Both the position numbers and the translations under genes were made by a program. The notes below the pieces were generated by a model. That model did not search any database, was not told the DNA's origin, and worked only from the letters and a program-made list of their open reading frames with translations. Shown in pieces: positions 27,003-35,487 of a stretch of 64,000 nucleotides of DNA. The DNA lies in contig NZ_JAGGLB010000001.1 of the NCBI RefSeq assembly GCF_017874215.1, positions 558,001 to 622,000 of the forward strand, read 5' to 3'. This stretch comes from Paenibacillus eucommiae (GTDB lineage: Bacteria > Bacillota > Bacilli > Paenibacillales > NBRC-103111). The first letter of the stretch is position 1. Each line of letters opens with the position of its first letter.

Positions 27003-28739
27003 TTATTTCAGCTGATCCAGTTGAGCCTGCTTTTCCTTGTAAAGCCTGTTGTATTCATCAACAATAGTTTCCGGCTTCAGCTTTTCGTATTCACTGATGA
27101 TGGATTGATACAACTGCTCGAACTCCTCGTCAGACTTCGGAGTTATGATCAGCTTTGCGAAGTTTTTCGTGCGGAAATCCACTATTTTTTGGTGCAAAGC
27201 ACCTAGTGCCGAGGTCGTGTCTATGGAAATGGTACCCGCTATGCCTGTAGGAGCAGCCTCGCCAGTTTCCAAGAAGTATTCCTTAGAATTAGCCCATCCT
27301 AATTGAGTATAAGCATCTTTCATTCCAGGAGTCAGAATCAATTCATCCTGAATCATCGGGTCAAGACTCATAGAGTAAGGCACTCCATCTGGTGCATTCG
27401 AGTAAACATCTCCCAGAAAGGTAAACAATCCAAAACCAATACTTCTTGCGGCATCAGCATCATGTAGCAGTTTTTTGTAAGCATCTGTTGGCACGCGTTT
27501 GCCGTTTTCGATCGTATACTCATCACCCTCCACTCCGGATTGAAGTAATATCCGGCCTTCTTCCGAAGCGGCCCATGCCAGCAGTTCCTCAATTCGCTCT
27601 GGATGCTTGGCATTTTTTGTAATAGCAAAAATAGCGAAAGGACGAGTATCTTCAACACGAATTTGTCGTTTTTCATTGCGTTCCATTTGCTTCATGCTGC
27701 GCACTGGCATATTGATGTACTGCAACTCAGGTTGGCCGGCTGTAATTAGACCTTGATTGGTCTCAGTTATTCCCGACACCACATACCACAAAGACAAGAC
27801 CCTACCACTGTTTAGCTTTTCACTGACCTGATCTCCCTTATCTGTAAACGCATCTTTATCCAAAATGCCTTCGCGGTAAAGCTTATTGAAAAACTCTATA
27901 CTTTCTTTTACATACTCATTCTTCATATAATCTTCATATTTGCCTTCCACTTGATTCCAAATGACACCCAAGTTTCCTGCAGCTGTAGAATACCTGCCGC
28001 CTTTTTCATACATGATACCTCCTATTCCCTGCATTCCCCATGGTTCTGCGAAAGGAACAACCATTCCAAGTGTTTTCTGGCCATTCGTAGTAGGGTTATC
28101 TTCGAGCGCTTTCTTAAGGAATTTAATGTAATCGTCTGTCGACAGTAAATTAGGCCATCCCTGCTGCTTAAGAGCATCGATCCGGACTCCAACATCAAGC
28201 ACCTCTACATTGTTTTTGAAATCAACCGGTACGCCTGCCTCCCATTTATACAACTTCCCGTCAAATGCGGATAATCTCCATAATGGAATCTGCTTACTAT
28301 ACCTCTCAGCAAAATCTGGTGTGTTTTTAACAAAATCTTCGAGATCTAACAAAGCTCCAGCACGTACATATTTGTCGAAGGTGTCATTATCCTTAATCGA
28401 AACAATTTCCGGATAATCACCTCCAGCCAGCATCAAATTCAGTTTATCTGCATAATTTCCGGAAGTTTGCACAAACTCAAACACTATATTGAACTTTTCT
28501 TTAATGATTCTGCCAATTTTGGTTTCATCACTTCTTTTAATTTGACCTTTGACTTGAGAAAGTACTTTAATCGTATATTCCTTTTTAGTTGAATGACTCC
28601 CAGTCGGAGTGCTTGTTGAATCCTTACCTCCAGGTGACGCTGATGAGTCTGGGGTTTTGGTACTTGAGCTGCAGGCCATTACAAATACAAGAATGATAAT
28701 CATGCCTAACATTAATAGTTTCCTGCCATTAGCTTTCAA
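27003..28739 (-). CDS. Solute-binding lipoprotein A (duplicate of that at 32173)
   Basis: 578 residues, TTG start with GGGGG at 7 nt, lipobox VFVMAC followed by a Ser/Thr/Pro/Gly linker. It belongs to the large LipO/YtcQ-like oligosaccharide-binding group and is highly similar over its whole length to the 576-residue protein B at 32173, including identical stretches such as VPFAEPWGMQGI and EGDEYTI. It has its own promoter (28771-28845) with the regulon layout and its own terminator, so it can be expressed separately from the permeases. It probably serves the same permease pair with altered ligand preference, or is a dosage duplicate. Confidence 0.93.
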   Translation of the reverse strand: MKANGRKLLMLGMIIILVFVMACSSSTKTPDSSASPGGKDSTSTPTGSHSTKKEYTIKVLSQVKGQIKRSDETKIGRIIKEKFNIVFEFVQTSGNYADKLNLMLAGGDYPEIVSIKDNDTFDKYVRAGALLDLEDFVKNTPDFAERYSKQIPLWRLSAFDGKLYKWEAGVPVDFKNNVEVLDVGVRIDALKQQGWPNLLSTDDYIKFLKKALEDNPTTNGQKTLGMVVPFAEPWGMQGIGGIMYEKGGRYSTAAGNLGVIWNQVEGKYEDYMKNEYVKESIEFFNKLYREGILDKDAFTDKGDQVSEKLNSGRVLSLWYVVSGITETNQGLITAGQPELQYINMPVRSMKQMERNEKRQIRVEDTRPFAIFAITKNAKHPERIEELLAWAASEEGRILLQSGVEGDEYTIENGKRVPTDAYKKLLHDADAARSIGFGLFTFLGDVYSNAPDGVPYSMSLDPMIQDELILTPGMKDAYTQLGWANSKEYFLETGEAAPTGIAGTISIDTTSALGALHQKIVDFRTKNFAKLIITPKSDEEFEQLYQSIISEYEKLKPETIVDEYNRLYKEKQAQLDQLK

Positions 28740-28770
28740 ATTTTTTCCCCCTAGTGATAAATTGTAAAAT

Positions 28771-28845
28771 GGTAAGCGTTTACATTTTGATTATAAACTC
28801 AGGCTGTATGATTGCGTATGTCAGAAATTTAGCACCCCTATGTTC
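28771..28845 (-). promoter_or_regulatory. Regulon promoter P1 (binding protein A)
   Basis: Minus strand: GAACATA (28839-28845), then GACATACG 22 bp on, then TATAAT (28790-28795) 27 bp after the second ACATA, then cre-like TGTAAACGCTTACC (28771-28784). The second half-site lies where a -35 would be, as in class II activation by an AraC-type protein. Confidence 0.75.
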
Positions 28846-28871
28846 AATTATTATCCACTTCCACGTATATA

Positions 28872-29935
28872 TTAGAACTTGATAATCTGTTCTGCGTATG
28901 ATGTGCCTTTTCGAAAGTCAGGCATATCCATCGTTCGCCCGCCGTTCATTACTGACAACTCGGATAACAGTGCCACTGCAGTCCATTCGCACGCATCATA
29001 TACATCGATCGCCGATTTCTGCAAGCCCTTCATGGCTTTGACAAAATCCTCAACGATGAAATAATCCCCACCCCAGTGGCCAGCAGATTTTTGCTCTTCA
29101 GTAGCATTTTTATAACGCTCAGGCAAATGTTCATAAAATTCGCTGAGCGGATGCCACTGGGCATGCTCTGCATGCTCGTCAAAAGAAGTCAAGTACACTT
29201 TGTGCTGATCACCAAGTCCACGCGGAGCCTCAAAGCTTCCTTTGGTCCCTTGAAGCGTATAGTAGCTCATGTTGTGCGGCCGGTTAGAAATACAATCAAG
29301 ACGGAGTTTGATCAATTTACCGCTCTCCATCTGACAAAGCGTTAAAGATGTGTCCTCCTGGCGAAAGCGCTTATCCGTATGCCAGCCAGTAGCGAAGCAA
29401 GAAACCGATTTAATCCGATCACCTTGAAACCACTGCATGACCGGCCCCAAGCTATGCGTTGGATAAAAAGCACCACGTTTGCCAAGCTGCCAGTACTTGC
29501 GCCAGGTAGGATTTGAGACCTCTGTTGTGCCTGAGCGATTTAATCGATAAGCTAGATTCCGGGCATTGTGAAGATACTCCCCCTCGCCAAAATAAACTTC
29601 ACCAAATAATCCCTTTTTAACCATATTTAAAATTAGCTGATTTTCAGGAATATAGCAATAGTTTTCTGCCATCATATATACTTTCCCCGAACTTTCCACT
29701 GCTTCTTTCAGCCACCATAATTCATCCATAGTTACGCCTGCAGTCACTTCACTCATAACATGCTTCCCATGTTCCAATGCCAGAATGGCTTGAGGTACAT
29801 GCAGCTGCATCGGTGTAGAAACGATTACTGCATCGATATCCGATTCAAGCATATCCTCGTAGATTCTGAACGTATTAGGAATACCATGCTGCTTAGCTTG
29901 CAACTTGCACCCACGATACCAATTTTTATTGTCAT
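28872..29935 (-). pseudogene. Gfo/Idh/MocA oxidoreductase, broken by an 85-nt deletion
   Basis: The reading frame from 29903 is closely similar to residues 40-383 of the intact paralogue at 45194. A good start (ATG at 29935, GGAGG in front) opens the paralogue's N-terminus (MTIKIGIVGA) but enters a wrong frame after ten codons. Compared with the paralogue, 85 nt are missing between two GCAAG repeats, removing most of the NAD-binding Rossmann loop and shifting the frame. Any protein made from an internal start would lack the dinucleotide site, so catalysis is very unlikely. The promoter is intact, and the remaining 344 codons are still open, so the event is recent. Confidence 0.88.
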
Positions 29936-29954
29936 TATTATACCTCCATTTTTT

Positions 29955-30037
29955 GAGAACGCATACAATATATACATCCTAACTATAAACTTTCATTATT
30001 TTACAGCATATGTCTGAGTTTTAGCCTTCGTATGTTC
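29955..30037 (-). promoter_or_regulatory. Regulon promoter P2 (broken Gfo/Idh gene)
   Basis: Minus strand: GAACATAC (ending at 30037), GACATATG 22 bp on, TATAGT 27 bp after that, then cre-like TGTATGCGTTCTC (29955-29967). Same geometry as the other three. Confidence 0.72.
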
Positions 30038-30101
30038 ATTTTTTATATAAAAAAAACAGCGATTTCGCATTCTTCCTGAAAAAACCAAAAGCCCTGCAAA
30101 T

Positions 30102-30135
30102 GGCTGAGTATCCTACTGTTGTAGAACACCCAGCC
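30102..30135 (-). terminator. Terminator of the permease operon
   Basis: A 15-bp stem GGCTGGGTGTTCTAC/GTAGGATACTCAGCC (G-U pairs included) with a 4-nt loop, 38 nt after the permease stop; a U-rich run (GGTTTTTTC) follows about 20 nt later. Confidence 0.65.
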
Positions 30136-30172
30136 CTTTTCAGAGCCCATTGATGTGAAGTATTGTATTAAA

Positions 30173-31051
30173 TCATCCCTTAATCGAACCAACCAACAAA
30201 CCCTTGATAAAAAATCTTTGCAAAAACGGATAAACACAAGCGATCGGCAGAACGGTAATGACTGTGATGGCCATCTTAAAAGTTTGCGGCGTGATTGCAG
30301 TCATCTGAGTTTGCCCCTGCTCTCGCAGCTGGTCCAGAGAGTTAATCTGATTCAGCGTGTTGTAGAGCACATACTGCAGGGGATACAGGTTCGGTGACAT
30401 CGTGTTATAAATTTGCGTATCAATAAACGCATTCCACTGGTTCACACAATCAAACAAAACTACTGCAGCAAATACGGGCATACACAGCGGGAAAATGACT
30501 TTGAAGAAAAGCTGGAAATTGTTAGCCCCATCGACAACAGCTGCTTCCTCCAGCTCCTTCGGCAAACCTTCGATATACGTTTTGATCAGCACCATATTGA
30601 ACACTGAAATTGCTGTGGGAAGAATATAAATCAGAAAGGTTCCTTTAAGATTTAAATATCCCATCAACAGATACATCGGGATCATGCCACTGCTGAAATA
30701 AAGCGTGAAAACAAAAAACTTGCGAAAAAATCGGACGCCGGCCAATTCGGCACGGGTTAGCACATAAGCAGCCATCGAGGTAAAAAGCAGCATGACGGCA
30801 GGTCCGATTGTCGTACGCGCCACCGAAATGTAGACTCCCTTCAGCACCGCCGGATCGGCGAAAGCCTTCCTGTAAGAATCGAATGTAAACCCTACAGGAA
30901 AAAGCACGATGCCTCCCTTCAGCATACTGGGGGTACTGAGCGAATAACTGATTACATATACAAAAGGAATCATCATAACCAATAGAATAAGAAGCATAAA
31001 CAAGTGATTGATACTATCGAAAATCGTTCCGCTTACAGATCTTCCCCTCAT
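30173..31051 (-). CDS. Carbohydrate ABC transporter permease, LplC/YtcP-like
   Basis: 292 residues from the ATG at 31051 (GGGAG 6 nt before it). A longer frame to 31150 overlaps the upstream permease by 50 nt and adds only polar residues. Six membrane segments, EAA loop EEAAVVDGAN, C-terminus FIKGLLVGSIKG. It forms the channel with the LplB-like protein encoded 49 nt upstream and is the last gene of the P3 operon. Confidence 0.9.
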   Translation of the reverse strand: MRGRSVSGTIFDSINHLFMLLILLVMMIPFVYVISYSLSTPSMLKGGIVLFPVGFTFDSYRKAFADPAVLKGVYISVARTTIGPAVMLLFTSMAAYVLTRAELAGVRFFRKFFVFTLYFSSGMIPMYLLMGYLNLKGTFLIYILPTAISVFNMVLIKTYIEGLPKELEEAAVVDGANNFQLFFKVIFPLCMPVFAAVVLFDCVNQWNAFIDTQIYNTMSPNLYPLQYVLYNTLNQINSLDQLREQGQTQMTAITPQTFKMAITVITVLPIACVYPFLQRFFIKGLLVGSIKG

Positions 31052-31100
31052 ACCGTTCTCCCATCTCATAAGATCATATGGATATCTGAATATCTTATTA

Positions 31101-32006
31101 TCAGAATATAGCTTTTCCTGTTGCTTTTTTGGAGATGGCATTGACACCAATAATGAGCATCAGACTAATGAACGTCTTCATAATACCGACCGCAGTCGCG
31201 TAAGGATAATTCAACAATTTCAGACCATATTTATAGATATACATGTCAAGCACCTCCATCTTCTCCCAGTTCGTTCCGTTGGTGAACAGATAGAATTGCT
31301 CAAAATTCGAATTTAATATCCAACCGCTGTTCAGGATGAGCAGCACGATTAATGTGGGAATTAATCCTGGAATGGTAATATGCCATATTTTCTGAAAACG
31401 GTTAGCCCCGTCTATTTCTGCCGCCTCATAATGCTCTGCTGGAATCGAAGCAATGGCCGCAATAAAGATCACGCTGTTATAGCCCAGATATTTCCATGCA
31501 CTCAAAAGGATCATGAAGATCCACGAATACTTGGGGTCCCCTAATATATTAACGCCTTCATCCAAGACACCCCACTGCACAAGCGCTTCATTTATGGCTC
31601 CAGAGGAAGAAGCAAATAATGCGCTGGAGAGTGAATAAATAATGACCCACGAAACAAAGAAAGGAAAAAATGTAATGGTCTGTACAAGCTTCCCGAAAAA
31701 TCTGGAACGAATCTCATTGAGCAAAATGGCAAATACGAATGCTGTAAACAAATTCGTTATTAGTGACCCTATATTGATCGAAAGTGTATTGCGCAGCAGG
31801 TACATATAATCCGTACTCTGCATAAAAAAGTCCTTAAACTGCTGCAGCCCAGTCCACTCGGCAGGAAATAAACTGAAGCCCGGCTTGAAATTGATGAAAG
31901 CAATAATCCAGCCCAAAATGGGAACGTACCAAAAAACAAATACCAGCAAAACAGCCGGCAGCAGCATCATATATAAATCCCGCTGTCTGAATAATCTAGC
32001 TGCCAT
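31101..32006 (-). CDS. Carbohydrate ABC transporter permease, LplB-like
   Basis: 301 residues from the ATG at 32006 (AAAGGAG in front; the frame to 32057 has no such site and invades the upstream hairpin). N-terminal LYMMLLPAVLLVFVFWYVPILGW and EAA loop YEAAEIDGAN identify the LplB side of the pore. It lies 166 nt after the binding-protein B gene with a strong inverted repeat between, which may lower expression of permeases relative to binding protein. Confidence 0.9.
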   Translation of the reverse strand: MAARLFRQRDLYMMLLPAVLLVFVFWYVPILGWIIAFINFKPGFSLFPAEWTGLQQFKDFFMQSTDYMYLLRNTLSINIGSLITNLFTAFVFAILLNEIRSRFFGKLVQTITFFPFFVSWVIIYSLSSALFASSSGAINEALVQWGVLDEGVNILGDPKYSWIFMILLSAWKYLGYNSVIFIAAIASIPAEHYEAAEIDGANRFQKIWHITIPGLIPTLIVLLILNSGWILNSNFEQFYLFTNGTNWEKMEVLDMYIYKYGLKLLNYPYATAVGIMKTFISLMLIIGVNAISKKATGKAIF

Positions 32007-32041
32007 TATCGCAAGACTCCTTTCTGTATGTTGTTTGAAAC

Positions 32042-32133
32042 AAGCTTGGTGGGACATAGAGACCTAAATTTGCATCTTTGCATCTAGGTAAGGTCATGTC
32101 TCTATGCCTCTACATCTCTATGTCCCCAAGCTC
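32042..32133. promoter_or_regulatory. Intercistronic inverted repeat between binding protein B and permease
   Basis: AGCTTGG-GGGACATAGAGA near 32044-32062 is complementary to 32115-32132, about 19 bp. Internal GTCTCTATG copies give alternative foldings. No U-run follows, so it is likely an mRNA-processing or stabilising element that sets binding-protein to permease ratio (inference). Confidence 0.55.
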
Positions 32134-32172
32134 AACTACCTATGCCCATCAAGTGAATAAAAATGCCAATCA

Positions 32173-33903
32173 TTATTTCAATTTTTCCAATTCCCCTTGC
32201 TTCTCTTGGTAAAGTCTGTTGTACTCATCAACAACACTTTCCGGCTTCAGCTTTTTATATTCACTGATGACCGACTGGTACTGCGCCTCAAATTCTTCAT
32301 CTGTTTTCGGATTAATGATCAGCTTCGCCGAATTTTTCGAGCGGAAATCAACGATTTTTTGGTGCAGCGCGCCAAGCGCTGAAGTCGTGTCAATAGCAAT
32401 CGTGCCCGCTATGCCTGTATGGGCAGCTTCGCCCGTTTCCAAAAAGTAAGATTTGGAATTCTCCCAGCCGAGCTTCGTATAGGCCTCTTTCATGCCTGGA
32501 ATCAAATTCAAATCATCCTGCAGCTTAGGATCAAGTCCCATGGAGTAAGGGACACCATCCGGCGCATCCGTGTACACGCCGCCTAGGAAGTTAAACAATC
32601 CAAAACCAACGCTTCTTGCCGCATCCGCATCCTTCAGTGTCTTAATGTAGCCTTCTGTAGGCGTGCGTTTACCATCTACAATGGTATACTCATCGCCTTC
32701 TACCCCGGATTGCAGCAGGATACGGCCTTCTTCCGTGTTGGCCCAGGCCAGCAGTTCCTCAATACGCTCAGGATGTTTGGCGTTTTTCGTGATGGCATAG
32801 ATCGAGAATGGACGAGTGTCTTCAACACGTATTTGCCGTTTCTCGTTGCGTTCGATTTGCAGCGGGCTGCGAATCGGCATATTGATATACAGTTCCTTGC
32901 GGCCGGCATCTATTAAACCTTGGTTTACGGCAGATATTCCCCAAACCGCATACCAGGCAGACAATGCTCTGCCGCTATTTAATTTCTCTTGATATTGATC
33001 CATCTTATCTGTAAAGGAATCCTTATCCAGAATGCCTTCACGGTATAGTTTATTGAAAAATTGCAGATTTTCTTTCACATATTCGTTTGTCATATAATCT
33101 TCAAATTTGCTGTCCACCTGATTCCAAATGACACCTAAGTTTCCTGCAGCTGTGGAATACCGGCCGCCTTTTTCATACATCATACCGGAAATTCCCTGCA
33201 TCCCCCATGGCTCTGCGAATGGCACGATCATGCCAAGTGTTTTCTGGCCATTCGTCGTAGGGTTATCCTTTAAAGCTTGCTTAAGGAATTTAATATAATC
33301 ATCTGTCGAAAGCAGGTTAGGCCAGCTCTGCTGCTCCAGTGCATCCGTCCGGATGCCTACATCCAGAACCTCCACATTGTTTTTGAAGTCGGCAGGTACG
33401 CCAGCTTCCCATTTATACAGCTTTCCGTCAAAGGCCGATAATCTCCACAAAGGTAATTGAACACTGTATGTTTGGGCGAATTCTGGAGAGTTTTTGACAA
33501 AATCCTCAAGAGGCAGCAGCGCACCTGCGCGTACATACTTGTCGAACGTAAGATTGTCCTGAATCAGCACGATTTCCGGGTAATCTCCGCCAGCCAGCAT
33601 CAGATTCAATTTGTCGGCATAGTTGCCTGGAGTTTGCACGTACTCGAACACCATATTGAATTTCTCTTTAATGATTTTTCCGATTTTGGTTTCGTCACTT
33701 CTTTTAATCTGGCTGTTCTCCTGAGCAAGTATTTTAATCGTATACTCTTCTTTCTGTTCGGCTGTACCGCTTGGACTTGGTGTCCCTTGCGTGTTAGTGG
33801 CAGCTGGAGAAGCTGCTGGCTCATTGCTTGAGCCGCACGCCATGACAAAGATAAGACTGAAAACCATAAACAAGGTAAGCACATTTCTTCCGGTAACTTT
33901 CAA
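32173..33903 (-). CDS. Solute-binding lipoprotein B
   Basis: 576 residues from the TTG at 33903, chosen because the start of protein A aligns here and GGGGG lies 8 nt upstream; upstream TTG/GTG at 33909/33906 are alternatives. Lipobox IFVMAC, Ala/Thr/Pro linker, and a LipO/YtcQ-like binding domain highly similar to protein A at 27003. First gene of the P3 operon, followed by both permeases. The stop of the regulator gene overlaps its promoter. Confidence 0.93.
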   Translation of the reverse strand: MKVTGRNVLTLFMVFSLIFVMACGSSNEPAASPAATNTQGTPSPSGTAEQKEEYTIKILAQENSQIKRSDETKIGKIIKEKFNMVFEYVQTPGNYADKLNLMLAGGDYPEIVLIQDNLTFDKYVRAGALLPLEDFVKNSPEFAQTYSVQLPLWRLSAFDGKLYKWEAGVPADFKNNVEVLDVGIRTDALEQQSWPNLLSTDDYIKFLKQALKDNPTTNGQKTLGMIVPFAEPWGMQGISGMMYEKGGRYSTAAGNLGVIWNQVDSKFEDYMTNEYVKENLQFFNKLYREGILDKDSFTDKMDQYQEKLNSGRALSAWYAVWGISAVNQGLIDAGRKELYINMPIRSPLQIERNEKRQIRVEDTRPFSIYAITKNAKHPERIEELLAWANTEEGRILLQSGVEGDEYTIVDGKRTPTEGYIKTLKDADAARSVGFGLFNFLGGVYTDAPDGVPYSMGLDPKLQDDLNLIPGMKEAYTKLGWENSKSYFLETGEAAHTGIAGTIAIDTTSALGALHQKIVDFRSKNSAKLIINPKTDEEFEAQYQSVISEYKKLKPESVVDEYNRLYQEKQGELEKLK

Positions 33904-33939
33904 CACCAATTCCCCCTGATTTCATTTTTTTAATGTTCC

Positions 33940-34015
33940 CAGAAAACGTTTACATCGTTATTATAAGCTTTCGTTACAGCTAAACGTATGTCAGGAATTT
34001 AGGGCTGGTATGTTC
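33940..34015 (-). promoter_or_regulatory. Regulon promoter P3 (binding protein B and permeases)
   Basis: Minus strand: GAACATAC (ending at 34015), GACATACG 22 bp on, TATAAT 27 bp after it, then cre-like TGTAAACGTTTTCT. The first half-site overlaps the stop codon (TGA) of the regulator gene, so regulator and target are packed without spacer. Confidence 0.75.
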
Positions 34016-35483
34016 ATTTTTTAGTCATCGGCGCGCTGTTCGGGCTTCCCGGTGGCTTTCCTGCAGATTCCCGGTATTGGGTTGCGGTTTGCCCCATGCT
34101 TTTCTTAAAGGTTTTGGCAAAATGGAAGTAGTCCGCATATCCAACCTGCTCGGAAACTTCCTGAATAGACAGGGAGGAATTCCTCAGCAGCTCGCAGGCA
34201 CAGGCGATTCTTTTTTTCGTTAAATACTGCAAAAAAGTTTCTGAGCCATTCTTGCGGAACAATTGACTCACATAGCTTAAATTGATTTGCAGCTTCTCGG
34301 AAATGCTTTGCAGCGAAATATCCTCCCTGAAATGCTCATCCATATAACTGAGAATGTTAAGAAACGTTATGTTTTTGGGGTTTTTATTACTCTCGGGCAG
34401 CTGCTCGGATTTGGGTTCAATAATCAGCTTTTGTAAATAAGCTTTCATTTCTTCCAGCGTATTAAATTTATTCAACAACTGTTCATATGAATAGAATTGC
34501 TCTTCAGCAAGGTGATACACGCTAAACAAAACCATATTATAAACATGCAAAGCCCGATGTATCGTAAAATCGCCATCCGCGATGAAACTGTCTATTTTCT
34601 CGAAAATCTCCTGTATGCAAGCTGCATCCTGGGTACGGCTCAGCTTCCGCAATAGCTCTGTCATTTCTTCCATTCTGCCTTTCGGTGAAAAGGCCGTCCA
34701 TACCCCCTTCTCCCCGGCGATAAAGAAATGATGTGCTGCTGTATTCGCCTCTGTAATGGCGTTCATAATCGCTGTCGTATCTTGAATCCAAGCTGCTATT
34801 CCAATGCCTTGAATGTTGTCGCTTAATCCTTCACTAAAGGAGGCTCCCCTAAGAGCCGCTGCAGCTTCTCCCTGGATTACATATACCTTTTTGTTCCGGC
34901 CAGTCCTTAAAGTAATATAGGGTCTTTCCACAGAAGCTGGCAATTCAAACTCAAATTCCCCCGAACCGGCAACGACTATAACCGTCGCTCCCTTCTCCTC
35001 ACTCCACGTCATCCCGAGCCTTCTCAGGCAATCCTTTACATGCAGGGGGGAGGCTTCTTCATTGTCTTGAAGCAAATTGAGCAATTCTGTCTGCACCATC
35101 GTATGCTTGGCCTGCTGATCACTACTGAACTTGTTTAAAATGTCTATGATCTCTTCCTCTTCAAACGGCTTGAGACAATAGTCCAGAGCTCCGTATTGGA
35201 TCGCTTTTTTGGCATATTCAAATTCCTTATAGCCTGATGTAATAATAAAGCTGATGCCTTTGTTTAATTCATTCGTCTGCCTGATCAGCTCCAATCCATC
35301 CATGCCAGGCATGCGAATATCCGTGAATACCAGGTCGGGAGACAGCTGCTTAATCTTCTCCAAGCCTTCGAACCCATTGGAAGCTTCAGCTATAATCTCG
35401 AAACCGTGCGCATGCCAGTCAATGCTCGTTTTCAAGCTCTTTATGATCCATTTTTCATCGTCTACCAGCATTACCTTGTACAT
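34014..35483 (-). CDS. AraC-family (YesN-type) response regulator of the 27-46 kb regulon
   Basis: 489 residues from the ATG at 35483 (GGAAAGAGGTG in front); a 20-residue longer frame would overlap the kinase gene. Receiver domain with LVDDEKW and VFTDIRMPGMDG near residue 56 and LKPFEEE; a long central region (about 130-370) of unknown role seen in larger YesN proteins; C-terminal AraC domain (INLSYVSQLFRKNGS; VGYADYFHF; TATQYRE). It lies beside promoter P3 and 4 nt after the kinase gene, so it is the best candidate to bind the ACATA repeats found at four promoters. Confidence 0.93.
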   Translation of the reverse strand: MYKVMLVDDEKWIIKSLKTSIDWHAHGFEIIAEASNGFEGLEKIKQLSPDLVFTDIRMPGMDGLELIRQTNELNKGISFIITSGYKEFEYAKKAIQYGALDYCLKPFEEEEIIDILNKFSSDQQAKHTMVQTELLNLLQDNEEASPLHVKDCLRRLGMTWSEEKGATVIVVAGSGEFEFELPASVERPYITLRTGRNKKVYVIQGEAAAALRGASFSEGLSDNIQGIGIAAWIQDTTAIMNAITEANTAAHHFFIAGEKGVWTAFSPKGRMEEMTELLRKLSRTQDAACIQEIFEKIDSFIADGDFTIHRALHVYNMVLFSVYHLAEEQFYSYEQLLNKFNTLEEMKAYLQKLIIEPKSEQLPESNKNPKNITFLNILSYMDEHFREDISLQSISEKLQINLSYVSQLFRKNGSETFLQYLTKKRIACACELLRNSSLSIQEVSEQVGYADYFHFAKTFKKSMGQTATQYRESAGKPPGSPNSAPMTKK

Positions 35484-35487
35484 AACC

